Shown here one piece after another: positions 54,425-63,402 of a stretch of 64,000 nt of DNA. The notes under the pieces were generated by a model that saw only the letters and a program-made list of their open reading frames with translations, ran no database searches and was not told the origin of the DNA. The stretch is from positions 310,001-374,000 of the forward strand of contig NZ_MTZV01000001.1 in the NCBI RefSeq assembly GCF_002362315.1, read 5' to 3'. The position numbers and the translations under genes are program-made. Numbering within the stretch: the stretch's first letter is position 1; every line of letters begins with the position of its first letter. The stretch is from Paraburkholderia acidicola. Lineage in GTDB: Bacteria > Pseudomonadota > Gammaproteobacteria > Burkholderiales > Burkholderiaceae.

Positions 54425-56218
54425 GTGCTATCCTTCGGCTCGCGCCACCCACTCACGCTTCACGCACTCCACGCTCCCGCCGTGCTCTCATTCCTGCTGA
54501 AACTGCGTACCCGCGCGCAACGTCTGTTCGGGCTCTCGGATGCGCATACGATGCTGCTCTGGTCGGTGGTCGTCGGTGTGGCCGGGGCGTTCGCGACGAT
54601 GGCCTTCCGCGAAGCCATCGCGCTCATGCAACGCGCGATCTCCGGCGAGTCGGGCGGCGGCCTCGTCGAAATGGCGCGCCGGCTACCGTGGACCGTGCGC
54701 ATCTGGCTACCCGCGGCGGGCGGTCTCATCGCCGGCGTCATCCTGCTGATCGCACGGCGCGGCGCAGAGCGCCACAATCACACCGATTACATGGAAGCGG
54801 TCGCGATCGGCGACGGTGTCGTGCCGGTGCGGCTCAGCCTGTGGCGCAGCCTGTCGTCGCTGTTCACGATCGCGAGCGGCGGATCGATCGGCCGCGAAGG
54901 TCCGATGGTGCAGCTTGCCGCGCTCGCCGCCTCGCTGATCGGACGCTGGGTGCACTTCGATCCGCCGCGGCTGCGTCTGCTGGTCGCCTGCGGCGCCGCG
55001 GCCGGCATCACGGCAGCCTATAGCGCGCCGATTGCGGGCGCGTTCTTCGTCACCGAAATCGTGCTCGGCTCGATTGCCATGGAAAGCTTCGGGCCGGTCG
55101 TCGTTTCGTCGGTGGTGGCGAACATTACGATGCGCGAGTTCGGCGGCTATCGTCCGCCTTACGAAATGCCGGTTTTTCCGCCCGTGACCGGCGTCGAAGT
55201 GCTGCTGTTCGTCGCGCTCGGACTGCTGTGCGGCGCGGCGGCGCCGCAGTTCCTGCGGCTGCTCGACGTATCGAAGGCGGGCTTCCAGCGCATCGCCTTG
55301 CCACTGCCGCTGAAGCTTGCGCTCGGCGGTCTCGTCGTCGGCATTCTGTCGGTCTGGACGCCCGACGTCTGGGGCAACGGCTACAGCGTCGTCAACGCGA
55401 TCCTGCATTCGCCGTGGACCTGGAGCGCACTCGTGCTGGTGCTCGTGTTCAAGCTCGTCGCCACTGCTGCGACCGCGGGCTCGGGCGCGATCGGCGGGAT
55501 CTTTACGCCGACGCTCTTCGTCGGTGCCGTGCTTGGTTCGCTGTTCGGCCAGGCGATGCACGCGCTCTGGCCGCATGGCACGTCCGCGCCGTTCGCCTAC
55601 GCGATGGTCGGCATGGGCGCCTTCCTCGCCGGCGCCACCCAGGCGCCGCTCATGGCGATCCTGATGATCTTCGAAATGACGCTCAGCTACCAGGTCGTGC
55701 TGCCGCTGATGCTCTCGTGCGTGGTCGCGTATTTCGTCTCGCGCGCGATCGCCAAAACGTCGATGTATGAAATCACGCTGCATCGGAACCGCGAAGAACA
55801 GGAACGCGTGCGGCTGCGCGCAACCCAGGTGCGCGAACTGATCAAACCGCCGGACACCGTCGTGCAACCGGGTGCGACGGTGCAGGAAATGACGCGCGTG
55901 TTTCTCGAGTATCCGGTCAAGTATCTGTACGTGACTGACGAGGCCGGCTGTTTTCTCGGCGTCGTGGCGCTAAAAGACATCACGTCCGATCTGCTCGAGC
56001 GGCGCGAAACATCGACCCGCACCGCCGCCGATTACCTGCAGCCGCACTTCGATGTGCTGACGCCCGACATGCCGCTCGGCGTCGCGCTCCAGCACTTCAT
56101 GGCGTTCCAGGGCGAACGGCTGCCGGTGATCGAAAGCGCACAACACCCGACGCTTGCCGGTGTCGTCTACAAGACCTCGCTGCTCGATGCGTACTTCAGG
56201 ATGAATCCGCACCGCTGA
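54425..56218 (+). CDS. ClC-type chloride channel/antiporter with tandem CBS domains
   Basis: 597 residues from GTG 54425; a GTG at 54482 is an alternative, and neither has a strong ribosome site. The ClC core has IASGGSIGREGP (with the gating Glu) and AIGGIFTPTLF. The usual GSGIP loop is replaced by a GDGVVP-like stretch, as in ClcB-type proteins. The C-terminal 150 residues form two CBS domains, which bind nucleotides and gate the channel. It lies in the inner membrane and may balance charge in acid. Confidence 0.87.
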   Translation: MLSFGSRHPLTLHALHAPAVLSFLLKLRTRAQRLFGLSDAHTMLLWSVVVGVAGAFATMAFREAIALMQRAISGESGGGLVEMARRLPWTVRIWLPAAGGLIAGVILLIARRGAERHNHTDYMEAVAIGDGVVPVRLSLWRSLSSLFTIASGGSIGREGPMVQLAALAASLIGRWVHFDPPRLRLLVACGAAAGITAAYSAPIAGAFFVTEIVLGSIAMESFGPVVVSSVVANITMREFGGYRPPYEMPVFPPVTGVEVLLFVALGLLCGAAAPQFLRLLDVSKAGFQRIALPLPLKLALGGLVVGILSVWTPDVWGNGYSVVNAILHSPWTWSALVLVLVFKLVATAATAGSGAIGGIFTPTLFVGAVLGSLFGQAMHALWPHGTSAPFAYAMVGMGAFLAGATQAPLMAILMIFEMTLSYQVVLPLMLSCVVAYFVSRAIAKTSMYEITLHRNREEQERVRLRATQVRELIKPPDTVVQPGATVQEMTRVFLEYPVKYLYVTDEAGCFLGVVALKDITSDLLERRETSTRTAADYLQPHFDVLTPDMPLGVALQHFMAFQGERLPVIESAQHPTLAGVVYKTSLLDAYFRMNPHR

Positions 56219-56410
56219 GCGGTCGCGCAACACTCATCGCAACGCACGCGACACATCTGCACCGGCAAAGTGCCGGCAGATTCCCTACAATGAAACGATC
56301 CCCCCGCCGCCGCGCATCCGAGTCGCGATGCGTGGCGGTGAGCGCGCGTTGCCTGTGTGTTGCGTGCGTGTCGTGTGCGTGTTGCATCTGTGTTGCCGAC
56401 CGGAGCGAAG

Positions 56411-57748
56411 ATGAGCGAACCCTCAATCGATGCCGCCCGCCGCGATCATGCCGGCTGGATTTTCGTCCACCTCGAAGGCGAGCCGTATGACCGCGGCGAA
56501 CAGCACGGCCAGTTGCTCGCCACTGAAATCCGCAATGCCGTGCATACCGCGCGCTACCTCGCGAAATGGGACACCGGCGAAGACTTCGATACGTTCGTCG
56601 AGGCAGCCGTCGCGCAGTTCGCACCGAAGCTCGACCGCGAATTCACCGACGAAATCCAGGGCATCGCCGATGGCGCGAAGCTGCCGTTCGCGGAAGTGCT
56701 CGCGTGGAATGGCTATATGGATTTGCTGCAGAGCTGGTGGCCCACTCATGCGACAACGGCGCAACCGCAGCTCGGCGTGAAACCGTGGCGCGGCCGGCGC
56801 GGTCACCATTGCAGCGCGTTCATTGCGACCGGCAGCGCGACGCGTGACGGCCGCATCGTGATGGCGCATAACTCGTGGGATCGCTATGCCGCCGGCGATG
56901 CCTTCAACGTCGTGTTCGACATCGTGCCCGAGTCGGGCCACCGCATCCTGATGCAGGGGTTGCCTGGTTGCATCTCGAGCCTGACGGACTTCTGGGTCAC
57001 CGCAGCCGGACTGATGGTGACTGAAACCACGATCTCGAACTTCGTCGGCTACAACCCGGCGGGCGCCCCCGAGTTCTACCGCTCGCGGCGCGCGAGCCAG
57101 TACGCGAACAGCATCGGCGAATGGTGCGAGATGTTCGCGCTCGCCAACAACGGTGGCTACGCAAACAGCTGGCTGCTCGGCGATGCGAAAACCGGCGAGA
57201 TCGCCCGCTATGAACTTGGCCTGCATTACTCGGGTTTCGAAAGCACGAAGGACGGCTTCTATAGCGGCTACAACACCGCCACCGACCTCAAGATCCGCAA
57301 CCAGGAGTGCATCGGCGAAGGCGACGACTACACGGACGTCCGCAAAAACGGCGCGCGGCGCCTCCGCTTCATGCAGCTCGAAGAACAGCATCACGGCAAG
57401 ATCGATACCGAACTTGCGAAGCAGATGATTGCCGATCATCACGACGTCTATCTCGATCGCGCCGACAACCCGTGCTCGCGAACCGTGTGCGGGCATCTTG
57501 AGCTGGACGACGCGCGCTTTGGTGGCTCGGACCACGGGCCGTTCAATCCGTGGGGGGCCAACGACGGTAAGGTGGTCGACAGCGAGATGGCGCGCGACAT
57601 GGCGTTCTACGCGCGCTGGGGCCATCCGTGCGGACGGCCGTTCGATGCGCAGGCGTTCATGAAACGCCATCCGCAGTGGAACTGGCTCAACGGCTATATG
57701 CGCGACCGGCCGTCGTGGCCGTGGACCCGCTTCGACGTGCTGCGCTGA
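56411..57748 (+). CDS. C45-type peptidase / acyltransferase-like Ntn hydrolase
   Basis: 445 residues from ATG 56411 preceded by CGGAG. An N-terminal YDRGEQHGQLLATEIRN is typical of the C45/phospholipase B-like group. The candidate nucleophile is Cys134 in GHHCSAF, which would become N-terminal after self-cleavage. Then comes MAHNSWDRY and DSEMARDMAFYARWGHPCGRPFD. Amide or acyl bonds are the expected targets, but the substrate is not known. Single gene; no signal peptide seen. Confidence 0.75.
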   Translation: MSEPSIDAARRDHAGWIFVHLEGEPYDRGEQHGQLLATEIRNAVHTARYLAKWDTGEDFDTFVEAAVAQFAPKLDREFTDEIQGIADGAKLPFAEVLAWNGYMDLLQSWWPTHATTAQPQLGVKPWRGRRGHHCSAFIATGSATRDGRIVMAHNSWDRYAAGDAFNVVFDIVPESGHRILMQGLPGCISSLTDFWVTAAGLMVTETTISNFVGYNPAGAPEFYRSRRASQYANSIGEWCEMFALANNGGYANSWLLGDAKTGEIARYELGLHYSGFESTKDGFYSGYNTATDLKIRNQECIGEGDDYTDVRKNGARRLRFMQLEEQHHGKIDTELAKQMIADHHDVYLDRADNPCSRTVCGHLELDDARFGGSDHGPFNPWGANDGKVVDSEMARDMAFYARWGHPCGRPFDAQAFMKRHPQWNWLNGYMRDRPSWPWTRFDVLR

Positions 57749-57766
57749 AAGATCATTGCGTCTGAC

Positions 57767-57780
57767 CGAACGATCGTTCG
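57767..57780. promoter_or_regulatory. Perfect palindrome downstream of the C45 gene
   Basis: CGAACGATCGTTCG, a 14-bp perfect palindrome 18 bases after the C45 stop and 210 bases before the small exported-protein gene. It has the look of a TetR-type operator; it could equally be part of a transcript end. Confidence 0.35.
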
Positions 57781-57989
57781 ATGCTGGGTGACTGTGTCAG
57801 CGCACCGCCCTGTCAACGCTGCGGCCGCTGCCGACGCTGCCGACACTTGCAAGAATTGCCGTATAAGATGGTAGAAAGCGCGTCTCGCTGTGCAGCGACT
57901 TCGCGCCGGGCGTATGTGCCAGTGCGATTCGCGCAATGGCACGGCGCTTGCTGCAGTCAATGTGCTGCATGAGGAAAGGAGGTCGCGCG

Positions 57990-58241
57990 ATGAAAACCTC
58001 GACGCTGATGACCATGGCCCTGCTGTCCGCTTCGTGTTTTGCTGCGCCGACGCATACCGCACGCGACAGCACCGGGGCGGCGATTGCTGACCGGGCGGGC
58101 AGTCTATCTGCCGGGCCTGCTTCCGCCGCTGGCCCGGCGGTGGATGCCACCGCACCGCAGCAATGGGAAACCATTGCATTGCCGAAATCCCGCCATCTGA
58201 GCCACGCCTTCGACGCCCCCGACGAGCATCTGCAAACCTGA
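57990..58241 (+). CDS. Small exported hypothetical protein
   Basis: 83 residues from ATG 57990. An excellent ribosome site (GGAAAGGAGG) is placed 8 bases before. It has an N-terminal signal segment (MKTSTLMTMALLSASCFAAP) with a Cys that might be a lipobox. The rest is short, Ala/Ser/Gly-rich and polar, ending in SHAFDAPDEHLQT. No family is recognised. It is convergent with the TetR gene of the efflux operon. Confidence 0.6.
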   Translation: MKTSTLMTMALLSASCFAAPTHTARDSTGAAIADRAGSLSAGPASAAGPAVDATAPQQWETIALPKSRHLSHAFDAPDEHLQT

Positions 58242-58286
58242 ACCAGCGGTTCGCCACCTCACGCTTCAATGGCCGGCACCGGCAGA

Positions 58287-58907
58287 TCAGCGAGCGCCAC
58301 GCCCGAACACGACTCTGCTAAAAAACTCGCCGAGCACCGACTGGATCAGATCATCTGAGACATTCTTCGGATCGGTCGTAATCATCGATTGCACACCATC
58401 GCACAACGCCACCAGTCCTAGCGCCAGTTGCTCCTCGGGCAACGGCAGCGGGATGCCCGTCTGCACCGAGAACTCGCGGATATAGGCCGCGAGCTGTTCG
58501 CGTTTCTCATACATGAAAGCGTTGAAGCGCACGCGAAAGCGCGCGTCGCGTGCGGCGAGCAGCTTGGCTTCGGCCCATAGCAGGAAACATTTCTGATCGA
58601 AAGGCAGGCGGCTGTAGTACTGCAGCACACGGGCCTCCATCTGCTCGCGTGTGTTCTCGCCCGCGAAGATATCCTCCAGCTCCGACTGCATCAGATCATG
58701 GTCGCGCCGCAGCAGTTCGAGAAACAGCTCCGGCTTGCTGCGGAAGTTCGAATAGAACGCACCGCGCGTATAACCCGCCGCGGCCGTAATGTCCTCGACG
58801 CTGGCTGCGGTGAATCCCTTCTTCATAAAAATGGCTTGCGCAGCATCGAGCAGGCGCAGCCGCGTCTGGTCCTTGCTCTGCTCACGTGTAAGGCGGGTTC
58901 GTTTCAT
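58287..58907 (-). CDS. TetR-family repressor of the RND efflux operon
   Basis: 206 residues from ATG 58907. Helix-turn-helix AAQAIFMKKGFTAASVEDITAAAGYTRGAFYSNF (about 22-55) and a helical ligand domain. Divergent from the adaptor gene with a 174-base gap carrying the dyad ATACAGGTATGTAT. AcrR/TtgR-type repressors of this layout sense toxic substrates of the pump. Confidence 0.9.
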   Translation of the reverse strand: MKRTRLTREQSKDQTRLRLLDAAQAIFMKKGFTAASVEDITAAAGYTRGAFYSNFRSKPELFLELLRRDHDLMQSELEDIFAGENTREQMEARVLQYYSRLPFDQKCFLLWAEAKLLAARDARFRVRFNAFMYEKREQLAAYIREFSVQTGIPLPLPEEQLALGLVALCDGVQSMITTDPKNVSDDLIQSVLGEFFSRVVFGRGAR

Positions 58908-58955
58908 GGGGCGGAGTCTAGCATCGAATGGATTTCGATTCACTTTCACACTCAG

Positions 58956-58969
58956 ATACAGGTATGTAT
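58956..58969. promoter_or_regulatory. Candidate TetR operator before the RND operon
   Basis: ATACA-GGTA-TGTAT in the gap between the TetR and adaptor genes, in an AT-rich stretch that probably contains both promoters. Confidence 0.5.
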
Positions 58970-59081
58970 TAGAATGCACATCAGCATTTTATACAAGGGC
59001 TTCTGTCCCTCGTCTTAAAACATGCCCTTGCGGCGATTCACCATGGATCGCCGGCTTATTTTTCTGCAGATCGGAGTCATT

Positions 59082-60257
59082 GTGAATCGTCCCGGTTCTC
59101 GCGCAGCACAGGCGCTGCGCCACTCGTCCCGACAGCCTGTCCCGCAAGCCGCGCTGTTGCGCCGCGCCGCATGTGTGCTCGCCCTGTCCAGCGTCGTCCT
59201 GCTTGCCGCGTGCCAGAAGAAGGAAGCCACCGCGCCGGCGCTGCGGCCGGTCGTCGCCACCGCCGTGCAGGCGGACGGACGACCCAGCACCATGACGCTG
59301 CCGGCCGAAGTCCAGGCCCGCTATTCGACGCCGCTGTCGTTCAGGATCGCGGGCAAGATCGTCGAGCGCCGGGTGCGGCTCGGCGATACGGTGAAGAGCG
59401 GCGAGATCGTCGCCCGCCTCGACCCCGCCGATGCACAGAAAAACGCCGCCAGCGCGCAAGCCCAGCTCGACGCCGCGCAACATCGTCTGGTCTACGCGAA
59501 ACAACAGCTCGATCGCGACCGCGCGCAGGCGCGCGACAACCTGATCGCTCAGGCCCAGCTCGAACAGACTGAAGATTCGTACGCGTCGGCGAGCGCCCAG
59601 CGCGACCAGGCCGCGCAGCAAGCCGCGCTGTCGAAAGACCAGCTGCAATACGCGACGCTCGCCGCCGACCACGCCGGCGTGATCACCGCCGAGCAGGCCG
59701 ACACCGGGCAAAACGTATCGGCGGGACAGGCTGTCTATAACCTCGCGTGGAGCGGCGACATCGACATCGTCGTCGATGCGCCGGAAAACGCGCTCGCCGC
59801 GCTGGCCGTTGGCCAGACCGCGAAGGTCACGCTCGCCGCGCTGCCGGGCCGCAGCTTTGTCGCGCGCGTGCGCGAACTGTCGCCGGCCGCCGATCCGCAA
59901 AGCCGTACGTGGCGCGCGCGGCTGACGCTCGAGAACCCCGGCAGCGACGTGCGCCTCGGCATGACCGCCGATGTCGCACTCAGCGGTAGCGCGACGCAGC
60001 CTGCTGTCGCATCGTTCACAGTGCCCGCCACCGCCCTCTTCCACGACGGCAACACACCGGCCGTGTGGGTCGTGCGCAGCGACGACGTCCTCGAACTGCG
60101 CCGCGTGCAGGTCGCACGCTACCAGGAACGCACGGTCGCCATCTCCGATGGGTTGAAAAACGGCGAACGCGTCGTGCTGCAAGGTGTGCATACGGTCACC
60201 GCAGGCGAAAAGGTCCGCGTGATGGCGCCGCTGCATCCCGAGGACTTCGCGTCATGA
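59082..60257 (+). CDS. RND efflux periplasmic adaptor (membrane-fusion lipoprotein)
   Basis: 391 residues from GTG 59082 with GGAG at 6 bases; longer ATG starts at 59022 and 59043 exist. The lipobox LLAAC has Cys44. The adaptor order is a lipoyl-like stretch (RIAGKIVERRVRLGDTVKSGEIVARLD), an alpha-helical hairpin (about 120-190) and beta domains. It couples the pump to the outer-membrane channel. It overlaps the pump gene as ATGA (4 bases). Confidence 0.9.
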   Translation: MNRPGSRAAQALRHSSRQPVPQAALLRRAACVLALSSVVLLAACQKKEATAPALRPVVATAVQADGRPSTMTLPAEVQARYSTPLSFRIAGKIVERRVRLGDTVKSGEIVARLDPADAQKNAASAQAQLDAAQHRLVYAKQQLDRDRAQARDNLIAQAQLEQTEDSYASASAQRDQAAQQAALSKDQLQYATLAADHAGVITAEQADTGQNVSAGQAVYNLAWSGDIDIVVDAPENALAALAVGQTAKVTLAALPGRSFVARVRELSPAADPQSRTWRARLTLENPGSDVRLGMTADVALSGSATQPAVASFTVPATALFHDGNTPAVWVVRSDDVLELRRVQVARYQERTVAISDGLKNGERVVLQGVHTVTAGEKVRVMAPLHPEDFAS

Positions 60258-63200
60258 GCGCAGCACACGAAGAGGGACGCTTCAATCTGTCCGCGTGGGC
60301 GCTGCGACATCAGGCGCTGGTCGTCTTCCTGATCTCACTCGCCACGCTGTTCGGCATCATGGCGTACACGCGGCTTGCGCAATCGGAAGATCCGCCGTTC
60401 ACGTTCCGCGTGATGGTGATCCAGACCTTCTGGCCCGGCGCCACCGCGCGCCAGGTGCAGGAACAGGTCACCGACCGGATCGGCCGCAAGCTGCAGGAAA
60501 CACCGTCAATCGATTTTCTGCGCAGCTACTCGCGACCCGGCGAATCGATGATCTTCTTCACGATGAAGGACTCCGCGCCGGTCGCCGATGTGCCGCAAAC
60601 CTGGTACCAGGTGCGCAAGAAAGTAGGCGACATTGCGACGTCACTGCCACCCGGCGTGCAGGGCCCGTTCTTCAATGACGAGTTCGGCGACGTCTACACC
60701 AATATCTACACGCTGCAGGGCGACGGTTTCTCCGCGGCGCAACTGCACGATTACGCGGACCAGTTGCGCACCGTCCTGCTGCGCGTGCCGGGTGTCGGCA
60801 AGGTCGATTATTTCGGCGATCCGAACCAGCACGTCTACATCGAGATCGCCAACACGCAGCTCACGCGTCTCGGCATTTCGCCGCAGCAGCTCGCCCAGGC
60901 GATCAACGCGCAGAACAGCGTGTCGCCCGCGGGCACGCTGACCACCGCCGACGACCGCGTCTTCGTACGCCCGACCGGCCAGTACGGCGACGTGAAAGCG
61001 CTCGCCGATACGTTGATCCGCATCAACAACCGCTCGTTCCGCCTCGGCGACATCGCGACAATCAAGCGCGGTTACGACGATCCACCGTCGACGCAGATGC
61101 GCGCTAACGGCCACGATGTGCTCGGCATCGGCGTAACGATGCAGCCTGGCGGCGACGTCATCCGCCTCGGCAAGGCGCTCGACACGAGCATGGCGCAGCT
61201 ACGCGCATCGCTGCCAGCGGGGCTGAAACTCGTCGAAGTGTCGAGCATGCCGCACGCCGTGTCGCATTCAGTCGACGACTTCCTCGAAGCGGTCGCCGAA
61301 GCCATCGCGATCGTACTCGTGGTGAGCCTGGTGTCGCTCGGTGTGCGCACCGGCATGGTCGTCGTGATCTCGATTCCAATCGTGCTCGCCGTGACCGCGC
61401 TGTGCATGTACCTGTTCAATATCGGGCTGCACAAGGTCTCGCTCGGTACGCTCGTGCTGGCACTCGGGCTGCTTGTCGACGATGCGATCATCGCAGTCGA
61501 AATGATGGCCGTGAAACTCGAACAGGGCTGGACCCGTACCCGCGCGGCCGCGTTCGCCTATACGAGCACCGCGTTTCCGATGTTGACCGGCACGCTCGTC
61601 ACGGTAGCCGGCTTTCTGCCGATCGCCCTCGCCAAATCGAGTACCGGCGAATACACGCGCTCGATCTTCGAAGTCTCCGCCATCGCGTTGATCGCGTCGT
61701 GGCTTGCCGCGGTCGTGCTGATTCCGTTGCTCGGGTATCACCTGTTGCCCGAGCGCAAGCGCGCAACGCCTGAGCCCGCCCACGTTGAAGGCGTGACCGA
61801 AGAGCATGAACACGAGCACGACATCTACGACACGCGTTTCTACGGCCGCCTGCGCGGCTGGATCAGCTGGTGTATCGAGCGGCGCTTCGTCGTGCTCGGT
61901 ATCACCGTCGCGCTGTTCGTCGTGGCGCTCGCGGGCTTCACGCTCGTGCCGCAGCAGTTCTTCCCGAGTTCGGATCGTCCCGAGTTGCTGATCGACGTGC
62001 GCTTGCCCGAAGGCGCATCGTTCGAGGCGACGTTGCGGCAGGCGCAACGGCTCGAGAAAACGCTCGATGGCCGGCCGGAAATCGATCATATGGTCGACTT
62101 CGTCGGCACCGGTGCGCCGCGTTTCTATCTGCCGCTCGACCAGCAATTGCCGCAAGCGAATTTCGCGCAGTTCGTCGTTACGGCGAAGAGCGTCGAAGAT
62201 CGCGAGAAACTCGCGCAGTGGCTCGAACCGATCTTGCGCAACCAGTATCCCGCGGTCCGCACGCGGCTCTCCCGGCTCGAGAACGGCCCGCCGGTCGGTT
62301 ACCCGGTGCAGTTCCGCGTAAGCGGCGATGACATCGCGACCGTGCGCGCAATCGCCGAACGCGTCGCTGCAACGATGCGTGCCGACGCGCACACAACCAA
62401 CGTGCAGTTCGACTGGGATGAGCCCGCCGAGCGTTCGGTACGCTTCGAGATCGATCAGAAGAAGGCCCGCGACCTGGGTGTCACCTCCGACGACGTCTCG
62501 AGTTTCCTCGCGATGACGCTGTCCGGTTACACCGTCACGCAGTACCGCGAACGCGACAAGCTGATCAGCGTCGATCTGCGCGCACCGAAGAGCGAACGCG
62601 TCGACCCGTCGCAGTTGCTGACGCTGGCGATGCCGACGCCCAATGGCCCGGTGCCGCTCGGCACACTTGGCGCGCTGCGCAACGACCTCGAATACGGCGT
62701 GGTGTGGGAACGCGATCGCCAGCCGACCATCACCGTGCAATCGGATGTCATCGCGAATGCACAGGGCATTGACGTGACGCATGCGGTCGACGGCGCGCTC
62801 GCTTCGATTCGCAGCACGCTGCCGGTCGGCTACCGCATCGAGATCGGCGGCGCAGTCGAGGAAAGTGTGAAGGGACAAACGTCGATCAACGCGCAGATGC
62901 CGATCATGGTGATCGCCGTGCTGGTGCTGCTGATGATCCAGCTGCAAAGCTTCTCACGCGTGCTGATGGTCGTGCTGACAGCGCCGCTCGGGCTGATCGG
63001 TGTCGTCGCAACGCTGCTGATGTTCGGCCAGCCATTCGGCTTCGTCGCGATGCTCGGCGTGATTGCGATGTTCGGCATCATCATGCGCAACTCGGTGATT
63101 CTCGTCGACCAGATCGAGCAGGACATCGCAGCCGGCCATCAACGGTTCGATGCGATTGTCGGCGCCACCGTGCGCCGCTTCCGGCCGATCACGCTGACTG

Positions 63201-63400
63201 CGGCCGCCGCGGTGCTCGCGCTGATTCCGCTGTTGCGTTCGAACTTCTTCGGACCGATGGCGACCGCGCTGATGGGCGGGATTACGAGCGCCACCGTGCT
63301 GACGCTGTTCTATCTGCCTGCGCTCTATGCAACGTGGTTCCGCGTACGCGGCAACGAGCGCGATCCGCACGCCGACGCGTCTGCGCATTCGGGAAACTGA
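60254..63400 (+). CDS. RND efflux pump inner-membrane protein
   Basis: 1048 residues from ATG 60254, the length of AcrB/MexB-type pumps. It has twelve membrane segments, two large periplasmic loops, and the proton-relay acidic residues in LALGLLVDDAIIAVEMMAVK. Several stretches fit the hydrophobe-amphiphile type without metal-pump marks. One odd item is a His/Glu-rich cytoplasmic linker, EEHEHEHD, at about residues 516-523. The operon is adaptor, pump, outer-membrane channel. Confidence 0.93.
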   Translation: MSAAHEEGRFNLSAWALRHQALVVFLISLATLFGIMAYTRLAQSEDPPFTFRVMVIQTFWPGATARQVQEQVTDRIGRKLQETPSIDFLRSYSRPGESMIFFTMKDSAPVADVPQTWYQVRKKVGDIATSLPPGVQGPFFNDEFGDVYTNIYTLQGDGFSAAQLHDYADQLRTVLLRVPGVGKVDYFGDPNQHVYIEIANTQLTRLGISPQQLAQAINAQNSVSPAGTLTTADDRVFVRPTGQYGDVKALADTLIRINNRSFRLGDIATIKRGYDDPPSTQMRANGHDVLGIGVTMQPGGDVIRLGKALDTSMAQLRASLPAGLKLVEVSSMPHAVSHSVDDFLEAVAEAIAIVLVVSLVSLGVRTGMVVVISIPIVLAVTALCMYLFNIGLHKVSLGTLVLALGLLVDDAIIAVEMMAVKLEQGWTRTRAAAFAYTSTAFPMLTGTLVTVAGFLPIALAKSSTGEYTRSIFEVSAIALIASWLAAVVLIPLLGYHLLPERKRATPEPAHVEGVTEEHEHEHDIYDTRFYGRLRGWISWCIERRFVVLGITVALFVVALAGFTLVPQQFFPSSDRPELLIDVRLPEGASFEATLRQAQRLEKTLDGRPEIDHMVDFVGTGAPRFYLPLDQQLPQANFAQFVVTAKSVEDREKLAQWLEPILRNQYPAVRTRLSRLENGPPVGYPVQFRVSGDDIATVRAIAERVAATMRADAHTTNVQFDWDEPAERSVRFEIDQKKARDLGVTSDDVSSFLAMTLSGYTVTQYRERDKLISVDLRAPKSERVDPSQLLTLAMPTPNGPVPLGTLGALRNDLEYGVVWERDRQPTITVQSDVIANAQGIDVTHAVDGALASIRSTLPVGYRIEIGGAVEESVKGQTSINAQMPIMVIAVLVLLMIQLQSFSRVLMVVLTAPLGLIGVVATLLMFGQPFGFVAMLGVIAMFGIIMRNSVILVDQIEQDIAAGHQRFDAIVGATVRRFRPITLTAAAAVLALIPLLRSNFFGPMATALMGGITSATVLTLFYLPALYATWFRVRGNERDPHADASAHSGN

Positions 63401-63402
63401 TC

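Noticed and set aside
53362-55023. A 553-codon plus-strand frame across the GST and ClC genes
   Set aside because: It crosses two well-supported genes in another frame and has shadow composition (Arg-rich).
56350-56397. GTGT-rich stretch before the C45 gene
   Set aside because: Irregular, no fixed unit, so not called as a tandem repeat.
61268-62947. A 559-codon open frame opposite the RND pump gene
   Set aside because: Mirror frame of a clear RND gene with His/Arg/Asp bias and no family motif.
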